Assembly (NCBI GenBank): GCA_023426345.1
Contig: JAFAAX010000153.1
Span: forward strand, 1-60,769
Source: Actinomycetes bacterium
Lineage (GTDB): Bacteria > Actinomycetota > Actinomycetes > Actinomycetales > Actinomycetaceae
Reading direction: 5' to 3'
DNA: 60,769 nucleotides
Below, piece by piece: positions 37,399-45,793 of this stretch. The notes under the pieces were generated by a model. It was not told where the DNA came from. It did not search any database and was given only the letters and a program-made list of their open reading frames with translations. The position numbers were made by a program, and so were the translations under genes. Position 1 is the first letter of the stretch, and each line of letters opens with the position of its first letter.

Positions 37399-39603
37399 AT
37401 GACTGATTCCCATTCCCCGGTCGCGGCGGCGCACGATCACGTCTGCGTGGTCCTCGCCGCCGGACACGACGGCGCCTCGCGCGCCCTGCTCACCCGCGCC
37501 CTCGGGGACACTACCGTGGTCGGCGCCGCGGTGGCCACCGTCGCCTCCGTGACCGCCCCCGGGCGGCTGGTGGTCGTCGTGGCGGCCGGCGACACCGAGG
37601 TGCGCGCCCACCTGCCCCAGGGCGTCACCGTCGTCGAGCAGGCCGAGCCGCTGGGCACCGGGGACGCGGTGCTGGCGGCCCGCGACGCGGTGGCCGGCCT
37701 CGTCCCGCCCGCCTCCAGCGTGCTCGTCACCTACGCCGACACCCCGCTGGTGCGCCCCGAGTCTTTCCGCGGGCTGCTCACTCGCCATCGGCTGACGGGC
37801 GCCGACCTCACGCTGCTCACCGCCGTCGTCGACGGCGCCGACCCGTCCTACGGGCGCATCGCCCGCGGCGCCGACGGGATGGTCGCCGGCATCCTCGAGG
37901 CCGAGGACCGCTCGACCGACCAGCACGACATCGACGAGATCAACGTCGGCGCCTACGCGGCCGCCCCCGGCCTGCTGTTCGGTGAGCTCGACGCGCTGGC
38001 GGCCGCCGGGGAGCACCGGCTGACGGAGCTGGCCCGCCGCGTCATCGGCGGGGCCCGCCCGGTGTCCACCTACCGGATCGTCGACACCGACGAGGTGCAG
38101 GGCATCAACACGGCCGAGGAGCTCCAGCGGGCCGCGGACATCGTGGTGAAGCGCCTCTTCATCCCGAAGAAGGACACGGACACGTCGATCCGCTTCGGGA
38201 CGGGCGGGTGGCGCGCGCTCATCGGGGAGGGATTCACCCTGGGCAACGTCCGGCGCCTGTGCCAGGCGATCGCCAACGAGGCGACCCGCCAGGGCCTGGA
38301 GGACCGCGGCGTGGTCATCGGCGGCGACCGGCGCTTCCTCTCGCGGGAGTCGGCGGTGGCCGCGGCCGAGGTGTTCGCGGGCAACAACATCCCCGTGCGC
38401 CTGCTGCCCGACGACGTCCCCACGCCGCTGGTCACCTTCGCCGCCCCCTACCTCCGGGCGGCCTACGGCATCATCGTGACCTCCAGCCACAACCCGCCCC
38501 AGTGGAACGGGATCAAGGTGTTCCGGGCCGACGGGTCGCTGCCCCTGGACGAGGAGACGGACCGCTATCAGGACGAGGCGAACGCGATGGGCGTCGAGGA
38601 CGTGATCACCGTGGACCTCGACATCGCCCGGGCCGCGGGCGTCGTGGTCGAGGAGCCCCTCACCGATCCCTACATCGACGCGATCGAGCGGATCATCGAC
38701 GTCGACGCCGTGCGCGGCTCGAACCTGCGCGTCCTCGTCGACCCGATGTACGGGACCAGCCAGCTCACGCTCGGCACCATCCTGTCCGACATGCGCGTGC
38801 GCGCGGAGTTCATCCACGCCTCCCACAACCCGTTGTTCGGCGGCGTGGCCCCCGCCCCCGACTCCGAGCGCCTGTCGGCCCTCATGGGCCTCGTCCGGCA
38901 GGGGAAGGGGGCGTATGACCTCGGCATGGCGACCGACGGCGACTCCGACCGCATCGGCATCATCGACGAGCGCGGCGAGTACGTCACGACGAACGACCTG
39001 CTGCTCCTCGTCTACTGGTACCTCCACGAGGTGCGCGGGGAGGCGGGCGGCGTCGTGCGCAACCTGGCGACCACCCACATGCTGGACCGCCTGGCCGAGC
39101 ACTTCGGCGAGCAGCACCTCGAATGCAAGGTCGGCTTCAAGCACGTGACAGCCGGCATGGAGCGGATCGGGGCGCTGCTGGGCGGTGAGTCCTCCGGCGG
39201 GCTGACGACCCGCGGCTGGATCCTGGGCAAGGACGGCATCTTCGCCTGCGCCCTGGTCGCGGAGATGCTGGCCCGCACCGGGCGGACGATCTCGCAGCTG
39301 CGCGCCGACATCTACGCGATCACCGGGCGCCTGTACGCGCTGGAGGCCGGCGTGCCCGCGACCCCGGAGATGCGCGTCGCCGTGCCGCGCCGCCTGGCGG
39401 AGTCGCCGCTCACCGAGGTCGCGGGGTACCCCGTCGACCGCGTCTCGCACCTGGACGGGACGAAGATCTACCTGGAGGACGGCGGCTGGGCGCTCCTGCG
39501 CTTCTCCGGCACGGAGCCGGTCCTGCGGATGTTCGTGGAGGGCTCCTCGCCCGAGCAGGCGGAGGAGCTGCTGGCGTGGCTGAAGGGATTCGCGGTCGCA
39601 TGA
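37399..39603 (+). CDS. Fusion of GlmU-like nucleotidyltransferase domain and alpha-D-phosphohexomutase
   Basis: A 734-residue two-domain protein. Residues about 14-235 resemble the pyrophosphorylase domain of GlmU: QAEPLGTGDAV (81-91), YADTPL with Asp114, SYGRIARG, GILEAEDRS and IDEINVGAY. The signature loop is abnormal, though: LAAGHDGASRALL (from residue 19) replaces LAAGxGTRMxSxxPK, so the catalytic Arg and Lys are not recognisable. Residues about 250-734 form a complete phosphoglucomutase/phosphoglucosamine-mutase unit with phospho-Ser363 in TSSHNP, metal loop DGDSDR (513-518), sugar loop GGESSGG (595-601) and phosphate loop RFSGTEP (701-707). It lies before the GH94 phosphorylase, so GlcNAc-1-P to GlcNAc-6-P is the likely mutase reaction. 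Whether the first domain makes or senses UDP-GlcNAc is open. Confidence 0.85.
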   Translation: MTDSHSPVAAAHDHVCVVLAAGHDGASRALLTRALGDTTVVGAAVATVASVTAPGRLVVVVAAGDTEVRAHLPQGVTVVEQAEPLGTGDAVLAARDAVAGLVPPASSVLVTYADTPLVRPESFRGLLTRHRLTGADLTLLTAVVDGADPSYGRIARGADGMVAGILEAEDRSTDQHDIDEINVGAYAAAPGLLFGELDALAAAGEHRLTELARRVIGGARPVSTYRIVDTDEVQGINTAEELQRAADIVVKRLFIPKKDTDTSIRFGTGGWRALIGEGFTLGNVRRLCQAIANEATRQGLEDRGVVIGGDRRFLSRESAVAAAEVFAGNNIPVRLLPDDVPTPLVTFAAPYLRAAYGIIVTSSHNPPQWNGIKVFRADGSLPLDEETDRYQDEANAMGVEDVITVDLDIARAAGVVVEEPLTDPYIDAIERIIDVDAVRGSNLRVLVDPMYGTSQLTLGTILSDMRVRAEFIHASHNPLFGGVAPAPDSERLSALMGLVRQGKGAYDLGMATDGDSDRIGIIDERGEYVTTNDLLLLVYWYLHEVRGEAGGVVRNLATTHMLDRLAEHFGEQHLECKVGFKHVTAGMERIGALLGGESSGGLTTRGWILGKDGIFACALVAEMLARTGRTISQLRADIYAITGRLYALEAGVPATPEMRVAVPRRLAESPLTEVAGYPVDRVSHLDGTKIYLEDGGWALLRFSGTEPVLRMFVEGSSPEQAEELLAWLKGFAVA

Positions 39604-42110
39604 GGTACGGGCATTTCGACACCGCGCGCTCCGAGTACGTCGTCGACCGTCCCGACGTCCCCGTGCCGTGGACGAACTACCTGGGGGCCAAGGACCTGTG
39701 CGTCGTCCTCGACCACACGGCGGGCGGGTACAGCTACTTCCGCTCCCCCCAGTACGGGCGCATCACGCGGTTCCGCCCGAACAACGTGCCGACGGTCGGC
39801 CCCGGCCACTTCGTGTACCTGCGCGACGGCGCGGACGGCGACGTCTGGTCCGCGTCGTGGCAGCCCGTCGGGAAGCCCTTCCTCCCGGCGGGGGAGGGGG
39901 ACCTGGACGAGGGCGTCCCCGCGGACGGCTCGGCCGGACGGTGGCGGACGCGCCACGGCCTGGGCTATTCGGTGTTCGAGTCCGCGTACCGCGGCATCCT
40001 CGCCTCCCAGACGGTCTTCGTCCCCGTGGACGACGACGTCGAGGTCTGGGACGTGCGGGTGACGAACACGACGTCCGCGCCCCGCGACCTCACGGTGGCG
40101 GGCTACTGCGAGTTCAGCTTCCACAACGTGGAGATCGACAACCAGAACCTCCAGATGTCCCTGTACTCCCAGGGCAGCTCCTACGCGGACGGCATCATCG
40201 AGGAGGACGCGTACTACGAGCCCTGGACGTTCCACTACTTCGCCAGCCCGCAGCCGCCCTCGTCCTTCGACTCCCTGCGCGAGGACTTCCTCGGCCCCTA
40301 TCGCAGCGAGCGCAACCCGATCGCGGTGGAGCGCGGGCACGGCTCGGGCAGCCAGGGGACCACGCTCAACCACGTCGGCGCCCTGTTCCACGAGCTCCAC
40401 CTGGAGCCGGGGGAGACCGCGCGGATCGTCTACCTGCTCGGATACGGGCCGGCGGACACGGCGGGACGGGCGATGCGGGCGAAGTACGCCTCCGACGCGG
40501 CCGTGGACGCCGAGTTCGCCCGGCTGGGCGGCCACTGGCGCGCCAAGCAGGACCGGCTGCGCATCTCGACCCCGGATGCCGGGATGGACGCGATGATCAA
40601 CGCGTGGACGCTGCTCCAGGCGGAGACGTGCGTCGTGTGGTCGCGCTTCGCGTCCTTCGTCGAGGTCGGAGGCCGGGTGGGCCTGGGCTACCGGGACACG
40701 GCCCAGGACTGCCTGGGCGTCCTCCACTCGAATCCGGGCAAGTCCCGCCAGCGCCTCGTCGAGCTCCTGCGCGCCCAGACCGAGGCGGGATACGGCCTGC
40801 ACCTGTTCGACCCCGCCGCCTTCGACCCCGACGCCCCCCGCCGTCCGGACGTGCCGTCCCCGACGGTCGTGCCCACCCCGGCGGGCGCGGACCTCATCCA
40901 CGGCCTGGCGGACACCTGCTCCGATGACCACCTGTGGCTGGTGCCCTCCGTCGTGGGCTACGTCGAGGAGACCGGCGACGTCGCGTTCCTCGACCAGGTG
41001 ATCCCCTTCGCCGAGGGGTCCACGGAGGTCGACGGCCGGCCTGCCACGGTCGCGGAGCACCTGCGGCGCGCCCTGGCCTTCACGGCGCGCCAGATCGGCG
41101 GCAACGGCGTGGCTCTGGGGCTGCGCGCCGACTGGAACGACTGCCTCAATCTGGGCGGGGGGCAGTCGGCGCTCGTCACGTTCCTCCACGCGTGGGCGAT
41201 CCAGGCGTTCCTGGAGCTCGCCCGCCACCAGGGATGGGAGGACGATGTCGCCCGCTGGGAGGCGGAGCTCGGGCGCCTGGGCGACGTGGCGGACCGCGTC
41301 CTGTGGGACGGCCGGTGGTGGCGGCGCGGCTTCACGGCCGAGGGCCGCGTCATCGGATCGGCCGAGTCCGACGAGGGCCGGATCTTCCTCGAGCACCAGG
41401 CGTGGCCCGTCATCGCGGGGCTGACCTCGCAGGAGCGCGGGGAGCAGTCGCTCGACGCGGTCCACGAGCTCCTGGCCTCCGAGTTCGGCATGCACCTCAA
41501 CTGGCCCGCCTTCACCCGCGTCGACGACTCGATCGGCTTCGTCACCCGCGTCTATCCGGGCATCAAGGAGAACGCGTCGATCTTCTCCCACCCCAACGCC
41601 TGGCCGATCGTGGCGGAGGCCCTGTTGGGACGCGGCGACCGGGCGGTCGAGCTCTACGACGCGATCTGCCCGTACTTCCAGAACGACCGCATCGAGGTGA
41701 GGAACGCCGAGCCCTACGCCTACTGCCAGTTCGTCTACGGACGCGACCACGAGCGTCACGGCCTGGCCCAGAATCCGTGGCTCACGGGGTCGGCCGGCTG
41801 GATGTACACGGCGGCCACCCGGTACGTCCTCGGCGTGCGGCCGGGCTTCGACGGCCTGGTGGTCGACCCGTCGATCCCGCGCGACTGGGAGGGCTTCCAC
41901 GTCCGGCGCGAGTGGCGCGGAGGGCGTTACGAGATCGAGGTCCGCAACCCCGACCGCGTCTCCCGCGGCGTCGCGCGCGTCTCGGTCGACGGGAAGGAGA
42001 TCGATCCGGTCGCGGCCCCGGCCCTGGAGGGGGCCGCACCGCACGACCTGGCCCTCCTCCCGATCGCGGAGGAAGGCGCGACCGTCACGGTGCAGATCAC
42101 GCTCGGTTGA
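39600..42110 (+). CDS. chbP: GH94 phosphorylase, probable N,N'-diacetylchitobiose phosphorylase
   Basis: An 836-residue cytoplasmic enzyme splitting a beta-linked disaccharide with phosphate. It is close to Vibrio chitobiose phosphorylase over its length: MRYGHFDTARSEYVVDRPDV at the start, ETCVVWSRFASFVEVGGR, GLGYRDTAQDCLG, DTCSDDHLWLVPSV and GSAGWMYTAATRYVLGVRPG. The general-acid motif RADWND is at residues 509-514. Cellobiose phosphorylases differ in the VVWSRFASF and DTCSDDHLW parts, which is why chitobiose is favoured. Products would be GlcNAc-1-P and GlcNAc, the substrates of the two preceding gene products. The ATG overlaps the previous stop. It ends the operon, 28 nt from the convergent serB. 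Confidence 0.9.
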   Translation: MRYGHFDTARSEYVVDRPDVPVPWTNYLGAKDLCVVLDHTAGGYSYFRSPQYGRITRFRPNNVPTVGPGHFVYLRDGADGDVWSASWQPVGKPFLPAGEGDLDEGVPADGSAGRWRTRHGLGYSVFESAYRGILASQTVFVPVDDDVEVWDVRVTNTTSAPRDLTVAGYCEFSFHNVEIDNQNLQMSLYSQGSSYADGIIEEDAYYEPWTFHYFASPQPPSSFDSLREDFLGPYRSERNPIAVERGHGSGSQGTTLNHVGALFHELHLEPGETARIVYLLGYGPADTAGRAMRAKYASDAAVDAEFARLGGHWRAKQDRLRISTPDAGMDAMINAWTLLQAETCVVWSRFASFVEVGGRVGLGYRDTAQDCLGVLHSNPGKSRQRLVELLRAQTEAGYGLHLFDPAAFDPDAPRRPDVPSPTVVPTPAGADLIHGLADTCSDDHLWLVPSVVGYVEETGDVAFLDQVIPFAEGSTEVDGRPATVAEHLRRALAFTARQIGGNGVALGLRADWNDCLNLGGGQSALVTFLHAWAIQAFLELARHQGWEDDVARWEAELGRLGDVADRVLWDGRWWRRGFTAEGRVIGSAESDEGRIFLEHQAWPVIAGLTSQERGEQSLDAVHELLASEFGMHLNWPAFTRVDDSIGFVTRVYPGIKENASIFSHPNAWPIVAEALLGRGDRAVELYDAICPYFQNDRIEVRNAEPYAYCQFVYGRDHERHGLAQNPWLTGSAGWMYTAATRYVLGVRPGFDGLVVDPSIPRDWEGFHVRREWRGGRYEIEVRNPDRVSRGVARVSVDGKEIDPVAAPALEGAAPHDLALLPIAEEGATVTVQITLG

Positions 42111-42138
42111 CGACTCCAGGGCCGCACGTGGGCGAACC

Positions 42139-43020
42139 TCACGGTCGGGGGAAGAGGATCTCCGCGACGGGGGAGAGATCGGGGCGGGAGAGCGCGTCGG
42201 GGATCTGCGCGCGCACGGACGGCTTCGCGCAGAACGCGATCCCGAGCCCCGCGGCGCGCATCATCGGCACGTCGTTGGCGCCGTCCCCGATCGCGACCGT
42301 GCGTGCCATCGGGACCCCGTGGGCGCCCGCCCACCGGCGGAGCTCGCGGACCTTGACGTCGGCGGTGACCACCTCGCCCAGGACCCGGCCCGTCAGCGCG
42401 CCGCCGCTGACCTCCAGGCGGTTCGCGACGCGATGGTCGATGCCCATGCGGGCCGCCAGCGAGCCGACGACCTCCTCGAACCCGCCGGAGACCACGCCGA
42501 ACGCGCCGCCCGCGGCGTGGACGGCCTCGATGAGCGCGCCGGCCCCGGGAGTCGGGCGGATGCGCCCGAGCACCTGCGCGAACGCCGTGTCGGGCACGCC
42601 GGCCAGCGCCGCGACGCGGCGGCGCAGGGACTCCTCGAAGTCGATCTCGCCGTTCATCGCGGAGGCCGTCACGCGCGCGACCTCGTCGCGCGCGCCGGCG
42701 AACGCCGCCAGCTCCTCAATGACCTCCGACGTGATGAGCGTCGAGTCGACATCGGTGACCACGAGGCCCGGCGCGGCGGACGCCAACGGGGGCGGCACCA
42801 CGACGACGTCCGCGCCCGGAGCGCCGGTGGACGCGGCTCCCGCCTCGACGATCGCGCGCGCCCGCAACTCGTCCGCGGTCTCGCCCGCGACCGCGGGGAC
42901 CCGCGAGACGGACCACGCGGGGCCGCCCTCGTCGATGCCGGCGCGGCGCGGGAGCGGGAGGACGACGCACGCGACGGGGCGCGCGGGACCGGCGCCACCG
43001 CCGGGCCCGGGGACCGTCAC
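42139..43020 (-). CDS. serB: Phosphoserine phosphatase
   Basis: A 293-residue HAD-family phosphatase that makes serine from phosphoserine in the cytoplasm. HAD motif I is VVTDVDSTLITSEVIEELA near residue 87, with the nucleophile and acid Asp; motif II is VVSGGFEEVV; motif IV is AIGDGANDVPMMRAAGLG. The cap region contains MNGEIDFEESLRRRVAALAG, diagnostic for SerB. The N-terminal 80 residues are less conserved and take the place of the ACT-type regulatory part of long SerB proteins. The GTG at 43020 overlaps the glgC stop (GTGA), so serB is cotranscribed with glgC, a combination with no obvious metabolic reason. Confidence 0.93.
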   Translation of the reverse strand: MTVPGPGGGAGPARPVACVVLPLPRRAGIDEGGPAWSVSRVPAVAGETADELRARAIVEAGAASTGAPGADVVVVPPPLASAAPGLVVTDVDSTLITSEVIEELAAFAGARDEVARVTASAMNGEIDFEESLRRRVAALAGVPDTAFAQVLGRIRPTPGAGALIEAVHAAGGAFGVVSGGFEEVVGSLAARMGIDHRVANRLEVSGGALTGRVLGEVVTADVKVRELRRWAGAHGVPMARTVAIGDGANDVPMMRAAGLGIAFCAKPSVRAQIPDALSRPDLSPVAEILFPRP

Positions 43021-44255
43021 CGCTCGACCACCATGCCCTTGGACACCACGGTGATGCCGGACTCGGTGACCGTGAACCCGCGCTCCCGGTCGTGGTCGTG
43101 GTCCAGGCCCACGGCGGCGCCCTCGGTGACCACGACGTTCTTGTCCAGGATCGCCGTGGAGACGATCGCGTGGCGCTCGATGCGCGCCCCGTCCATGACG
43201 ACGGAGTCCGTGACCTGCGCCCACGAGTGCACGAAGACGCCGGGGGAGATCACCGAGTGGTAGACCTCGCCGCCGGAGATGATCGTCCCCGGCGAGACGA
43301 AGGAGTCCACGGCGTGGCCCATCCGGGAGTGCTCGGAGCCGTACACGAACTTCGCCGGCGGCAGCGATCCGTCGATCATGGTCATCGTCGGCCATTCCCG
43401 GTTGTACAGGTTGAAGATCGGGTGGACGCTGATGAGGTCCATGTTGGCCTCGTAGTAGGCGTCCAGCGTGCCGACGTCGCGCCAGTAGTCGCGGTCGCGG
43501 TCCGTGGACCCCGGCACGTCGTTGTCGCGGAAGTCGTAGACGCCGCACGCGCCGCGCTCGACGAACGCCGGGATGATGGAGCCGCCCATGTCGTGCTTGG
43601 AGGACTCGTCGGCGGCGTCGGCGCGCAGGGCGTCGACGAGGTCCCTCGTGGTGAAGACGTAGTTGCCCATGGAGGCGAGCACCTTCGCGGGGTCGTCGGG
43701 CAGGCCGGGGGCCTCCTTCGGCTTCTCGAGGAACCGCGAGATCACCCCGTCCTTCGCGTCGATGACGCCCAGCGCGGGGGCCAGCTCGACGGGCTGGCGG
43801 ATGCCCGCCACCGTGGCCGGCAGGCCCGACGCGATGTGGTGGTCGACCATCTGGGAGAAGTCCATGCGGTAGATGTTGTCCGCGCCCACGATGAGGATGT
43901 AGTCGGGGCGCTCGTCGTCGATGACGTTGAGGGACTGGTAGATCGCGTCGGCCGAGCCCAGGTACCAGTGCGGCCCGCGTCGCTGCTGGGCGGGCATCGG
44001 CGCCACGAAGTTGCCGACCAGGGGCGACATGTACCACGTCCGCGTCACGTGGCGGTCCAGGGAGTGCGACTTGTACTGCGTGAGGACGACGACGCGCATG
44101 TAACCGGAGTTCACGATGTTCGACAGCGCGAAGTCGATGAGGCGGAAATGCCCGCCGAAGGGGACCGCAGGCTTCGCACGGTCGTTCGTCAGGGGCATCA
44201 GCCGCTTGCCCTCGCCGCCGGCCAGGACGATCGCCAGAACGTGTGTGTGTGCCAT
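43017..44255 (-). CDS. glgC: Glucose-1-phosphate adenylyltransferase
   Basis: GlgC makes ADP-glucose, the donor for glycogen synthesis. The 412-residue protein has the pyrophosphorylase loop VLAGGEGKRLMPLTNDRAKP at residues 9-28, the substrate segment HWYLGSADAIYQ, DYILIVGADNIYRMD and FLEKPKEAPG, and a C-terminal left-handed beta-helix (ISGGEVYHSVISPGVFVHSW). The ATG at 44255 is 6 nt from a -10 box. It is divergent from glgA across 169 nt, as in mycobacteria and corynebacteria. Confidence 0.97.
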   Translation of the reverse strand: MAHTHVLAIVLAGGEGKRLMPLTNDRAKPAVPFGGHFRLIDFALSNIVNSGYMRVVVLTQYKSHSLDRHVTRTWYMSPLVGNFVAPMPAQQRRGPHWYLGSADAIYQSLNVIDDERPDYILIVGADNIYRMDFSQMVDHHIASGLPATVAGIRQPVELAPALGVIDAKDGVISRFLEKPKEAPGLPDDPAKVLASMGNYVFTTRDLVDALRADAADESSKHDMGGSIIPAFVERGACGVYDFRDNDVPGSTDRDRDYWRDVGTLDAYYEANMDLISVHPIFNLYNREWPTMTMIDGSLPPAKFVYGSEHSRMGHAVDSFVSPGTIISGGEVYHSVISPGVFVHSWAQVTDSVVMDGARIERHAIVSTAILDKNVVVTEGAAVGLDHDHDRERGFTVTESGITVVSKGMVVER

Positions 44256-44261
44256 GGGGCC

Positions 44262-44267
44262 AGAGTA
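44262..44267 (-). promoter_or_regulatory. -10 box TACTCT for leaderless glgC
   Basis: On the minus strand TACTCT is followed by 6 nt and the ATG at 44255; no ribosome binding site is present. Confidence 0.6.
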
Positions 44268-44360
44268 CGGGGCACGGCGGCATTGCGTGGACGTTTCACC
44301 ATGCGCCGGACCGGCGGGAATCCGCCGCCGCGAGTCGCCGTGCCGGCCGTGATCCGCGGC

Positions 44361-44366
44361 TAGGCT
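44361..44366 (+). promoter_or_regulatory. -10 box TAGGCT of glgA
   Basis: TAGGCT lies in the glgC/glgA divergent gap and would give a leader of about 52 nt that ends with AAGGAG before the ATG at 44425. Confidence 0.5.
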
Positions 44367-44424
44367 CGAAGCAGTCCCGACCCGCCGGACTCCTCCGGCA
44401 CCGTCTTGACCGAAGGAGCCAGCC

Positions 44425-45648
44425 ATGCGCGTCGACATCCTCTCCCGGGAGTACCCGCCCCACGTCTACGGGGGGGCCGGCGTCCACGTCACCCAGCTGT
44501 CGAAGGCCCTGCGCCCCCTGGTCGAGGACCTCCGTGTCCACGCGTTCGACGGCCCGCGCGAGCCGGGCGCCGAGGGCGCGGATCCGGGCGTCACGGGCTA
44601 CGCCGACGTCGCGGAGCTCGCCGGCGCCAACGCGGCGGTGCGCACGCTGGGCGTGGACCTGGAGATGGTGACGGGGACCGAGGGCACGGACCTCGTCCAC
44701 TCCCACACGTGGTACGCGAACATGGCGGGCCATCTGGCCTCCCTGATGGAGGACGTCCCCCATGTGGTGACCGCCCACTCGCTGGAGCCGCTGCGCCCCT
44801 GGAAGGCCGAGCAGCTCGGCGGCGGCTACCGGCTCTCCTCCTTCGTCGAGCGGACCGCCTACGAGGCCGCCGCCGCCGTCATCGCCGTGTCGCGGGGGAT
44901 GCGCGAGGACGTCCTGCGGGCCTACCCGGGGGTGGCGGCCGAGCGGGTCCACGTCATCCCCAACGGCATCGACACCGACGTGTGGCGCCCCCCGTGCACG
45001 ACGGAGGACCGCGTCCTCCAGGAGCGCGTCCTGGCGGCCCACGGGATCGACCGCTCGCGGCGCACCGTCGTGTTCGTCGGGCGCATCACCCGCCAGAAGG
45101 GGCTGCCCTACTTCCTGCGCGCGGCGCGGCTGCTCCCCGAGGACGTCCAGCTGGTGCTCTGCGCGGGCGCCCCGGACACCCCGGAGATCGCCGCCGAGGT
45201 CGACGGCCTGGTCGAGCGGCTGCGCGAGGAGCGCCAGGGCGTCGTCCTCATCACCGAGATGCTGCCCCAGCCCCAGATCGCGGCCATCTTGGACGCCGCG
45301 ACCGTCTTCGTCACGCCGTCGGTCTACGAGCCGCAGGGGATCGTCAACCTGGAGGCCATGGCGATGGGCCTGCCCGTGGTCGGCACGGACACCGGGGGCA
45401 TCCCCGACTGCATCGAGGACGGGGCGACCGGCTACCTGGTCCCCATCGAGCAGAAGCAGGACGGGACCGGCACCCCGATCCACGCCGACGCCTTCGAGGC
45501 CGCCATGGCCGAGCGCCTGCGGGCCGTCCTGGACGATCCCGAGGGGGCGCACCGCATGGGGCAGGCGGGCCTGCGGCGCGCCCGGGAGCTGTTCTCCTGG
45601 GGGAAGATCGGGAGCGCGACGGCGCAGCTGTACCGCTCGCTGGTCTGA
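44425..45648 (+). CDS. glgA: Glycogen synthase / maltose-1-phosphate synthase, GT4 type
   Basis: A 407-residue GT-B enzyme of the actinobacterial GT4 type, which uses ADP-glucose to extend glucan or to make alpha-maltose 1-phosphate (GlgM in mycobacteria). The N-terminal domain opens with DILSREYPPHVYGGAGVHV; the C-terminal domain has VFVGRITRQKGLPYFLRAA and the nucleotide-sugar motif VYEPQGIVNLEAMAMGLPVV with its Glu residues. AAGGAG precedes the ATG at 44425 by 8 nt. The paired divergent glgC supplies ADP-glucose. No glgE is in the window, so the choice between glycogen synthase and maltose-1-phosphate synthase stays open. Confidence 0.92.
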   Translation: MRVDILSREYPPHVYGGAGVHVTQLSKALRPLVEDLRVHAFDGPREPGAEGADPGVTGYADVAELAGANAAVRTLGVDLEMVTGTEGTDLVHSHTWYANMAGHLASLMEDVPHVVTAHSLEPLRPWKAEQLGGGYRLSSFVERTAYEAAAAVIAVSRGMREDVLRAYPGVAAERVHVIPNGIDTDVWRPPCTTEDRVLQERVLAAHGIDRSRRTVVFVGRITRQKGLPYFLRAARLLPEDVQLVLCAGAPDTPEIAAEVDGLVERLREERQGVVLITEMLPQPQIAAILDAATVFVTPSVYEPQGIVNLEAMAMGLPVVGTDTGGIPDCIEDGATGYLVPIEQKQDGTGTPIHADAFEAAMAERLRAVLDDPEGAHRMGQAGLRRARELFSWGKIGSATAQLYRSLV

Positions 45649-45671
45649 GGGGCCCCCGATCGACGAGGGCG

Positions 45672-45686
45672 GCCCGCGTGGCGGGC
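45672..45686 (+). terminator. Short hairpin downstream of glgA
   Basis: GCCCGC-GTG-GCGGGC, 6 bp with a 3-nt loop, begins 24 nt after the stop and has no T tract. A reverse copy of the CCCTCGTC intergenic motif (GACGAGGG at 45662-45669) comes just before it. The rest of the 45649-45781 gap holds nothing recognised. Confidence 0.4.
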
Positions 45687-45781
45687 TCGGGCGGGGCGGC
45701 GGCGCCCGCGCGCGGGCCGGGACGCGCGACGCAATGGCCGCTCACGCGGTCCGTCGCCTCGTCGGACGCCGCCGGGGCCGA

Positions 45782-45787
45782 TAGGCT
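45782..45787 (+). promoter_or_regulatory. -10 box TAGGCT for leaderless ABC ATPase gene
   Basis: TAGGCT, 6 nt, then ATG at 45794; no Shine-Dalgarno sequence. Confidence 0.6.
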
Positions 45788-45793
45788 GCACAC

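Noticed and set aside
36079..39450. 1123-residue minus-strand frame opposite the permease, kinase and mutase genes
   Set aside because: The plus-strand genes have intact catalytic motifs; the antisense frame has only biased composition and no recognisable domain.
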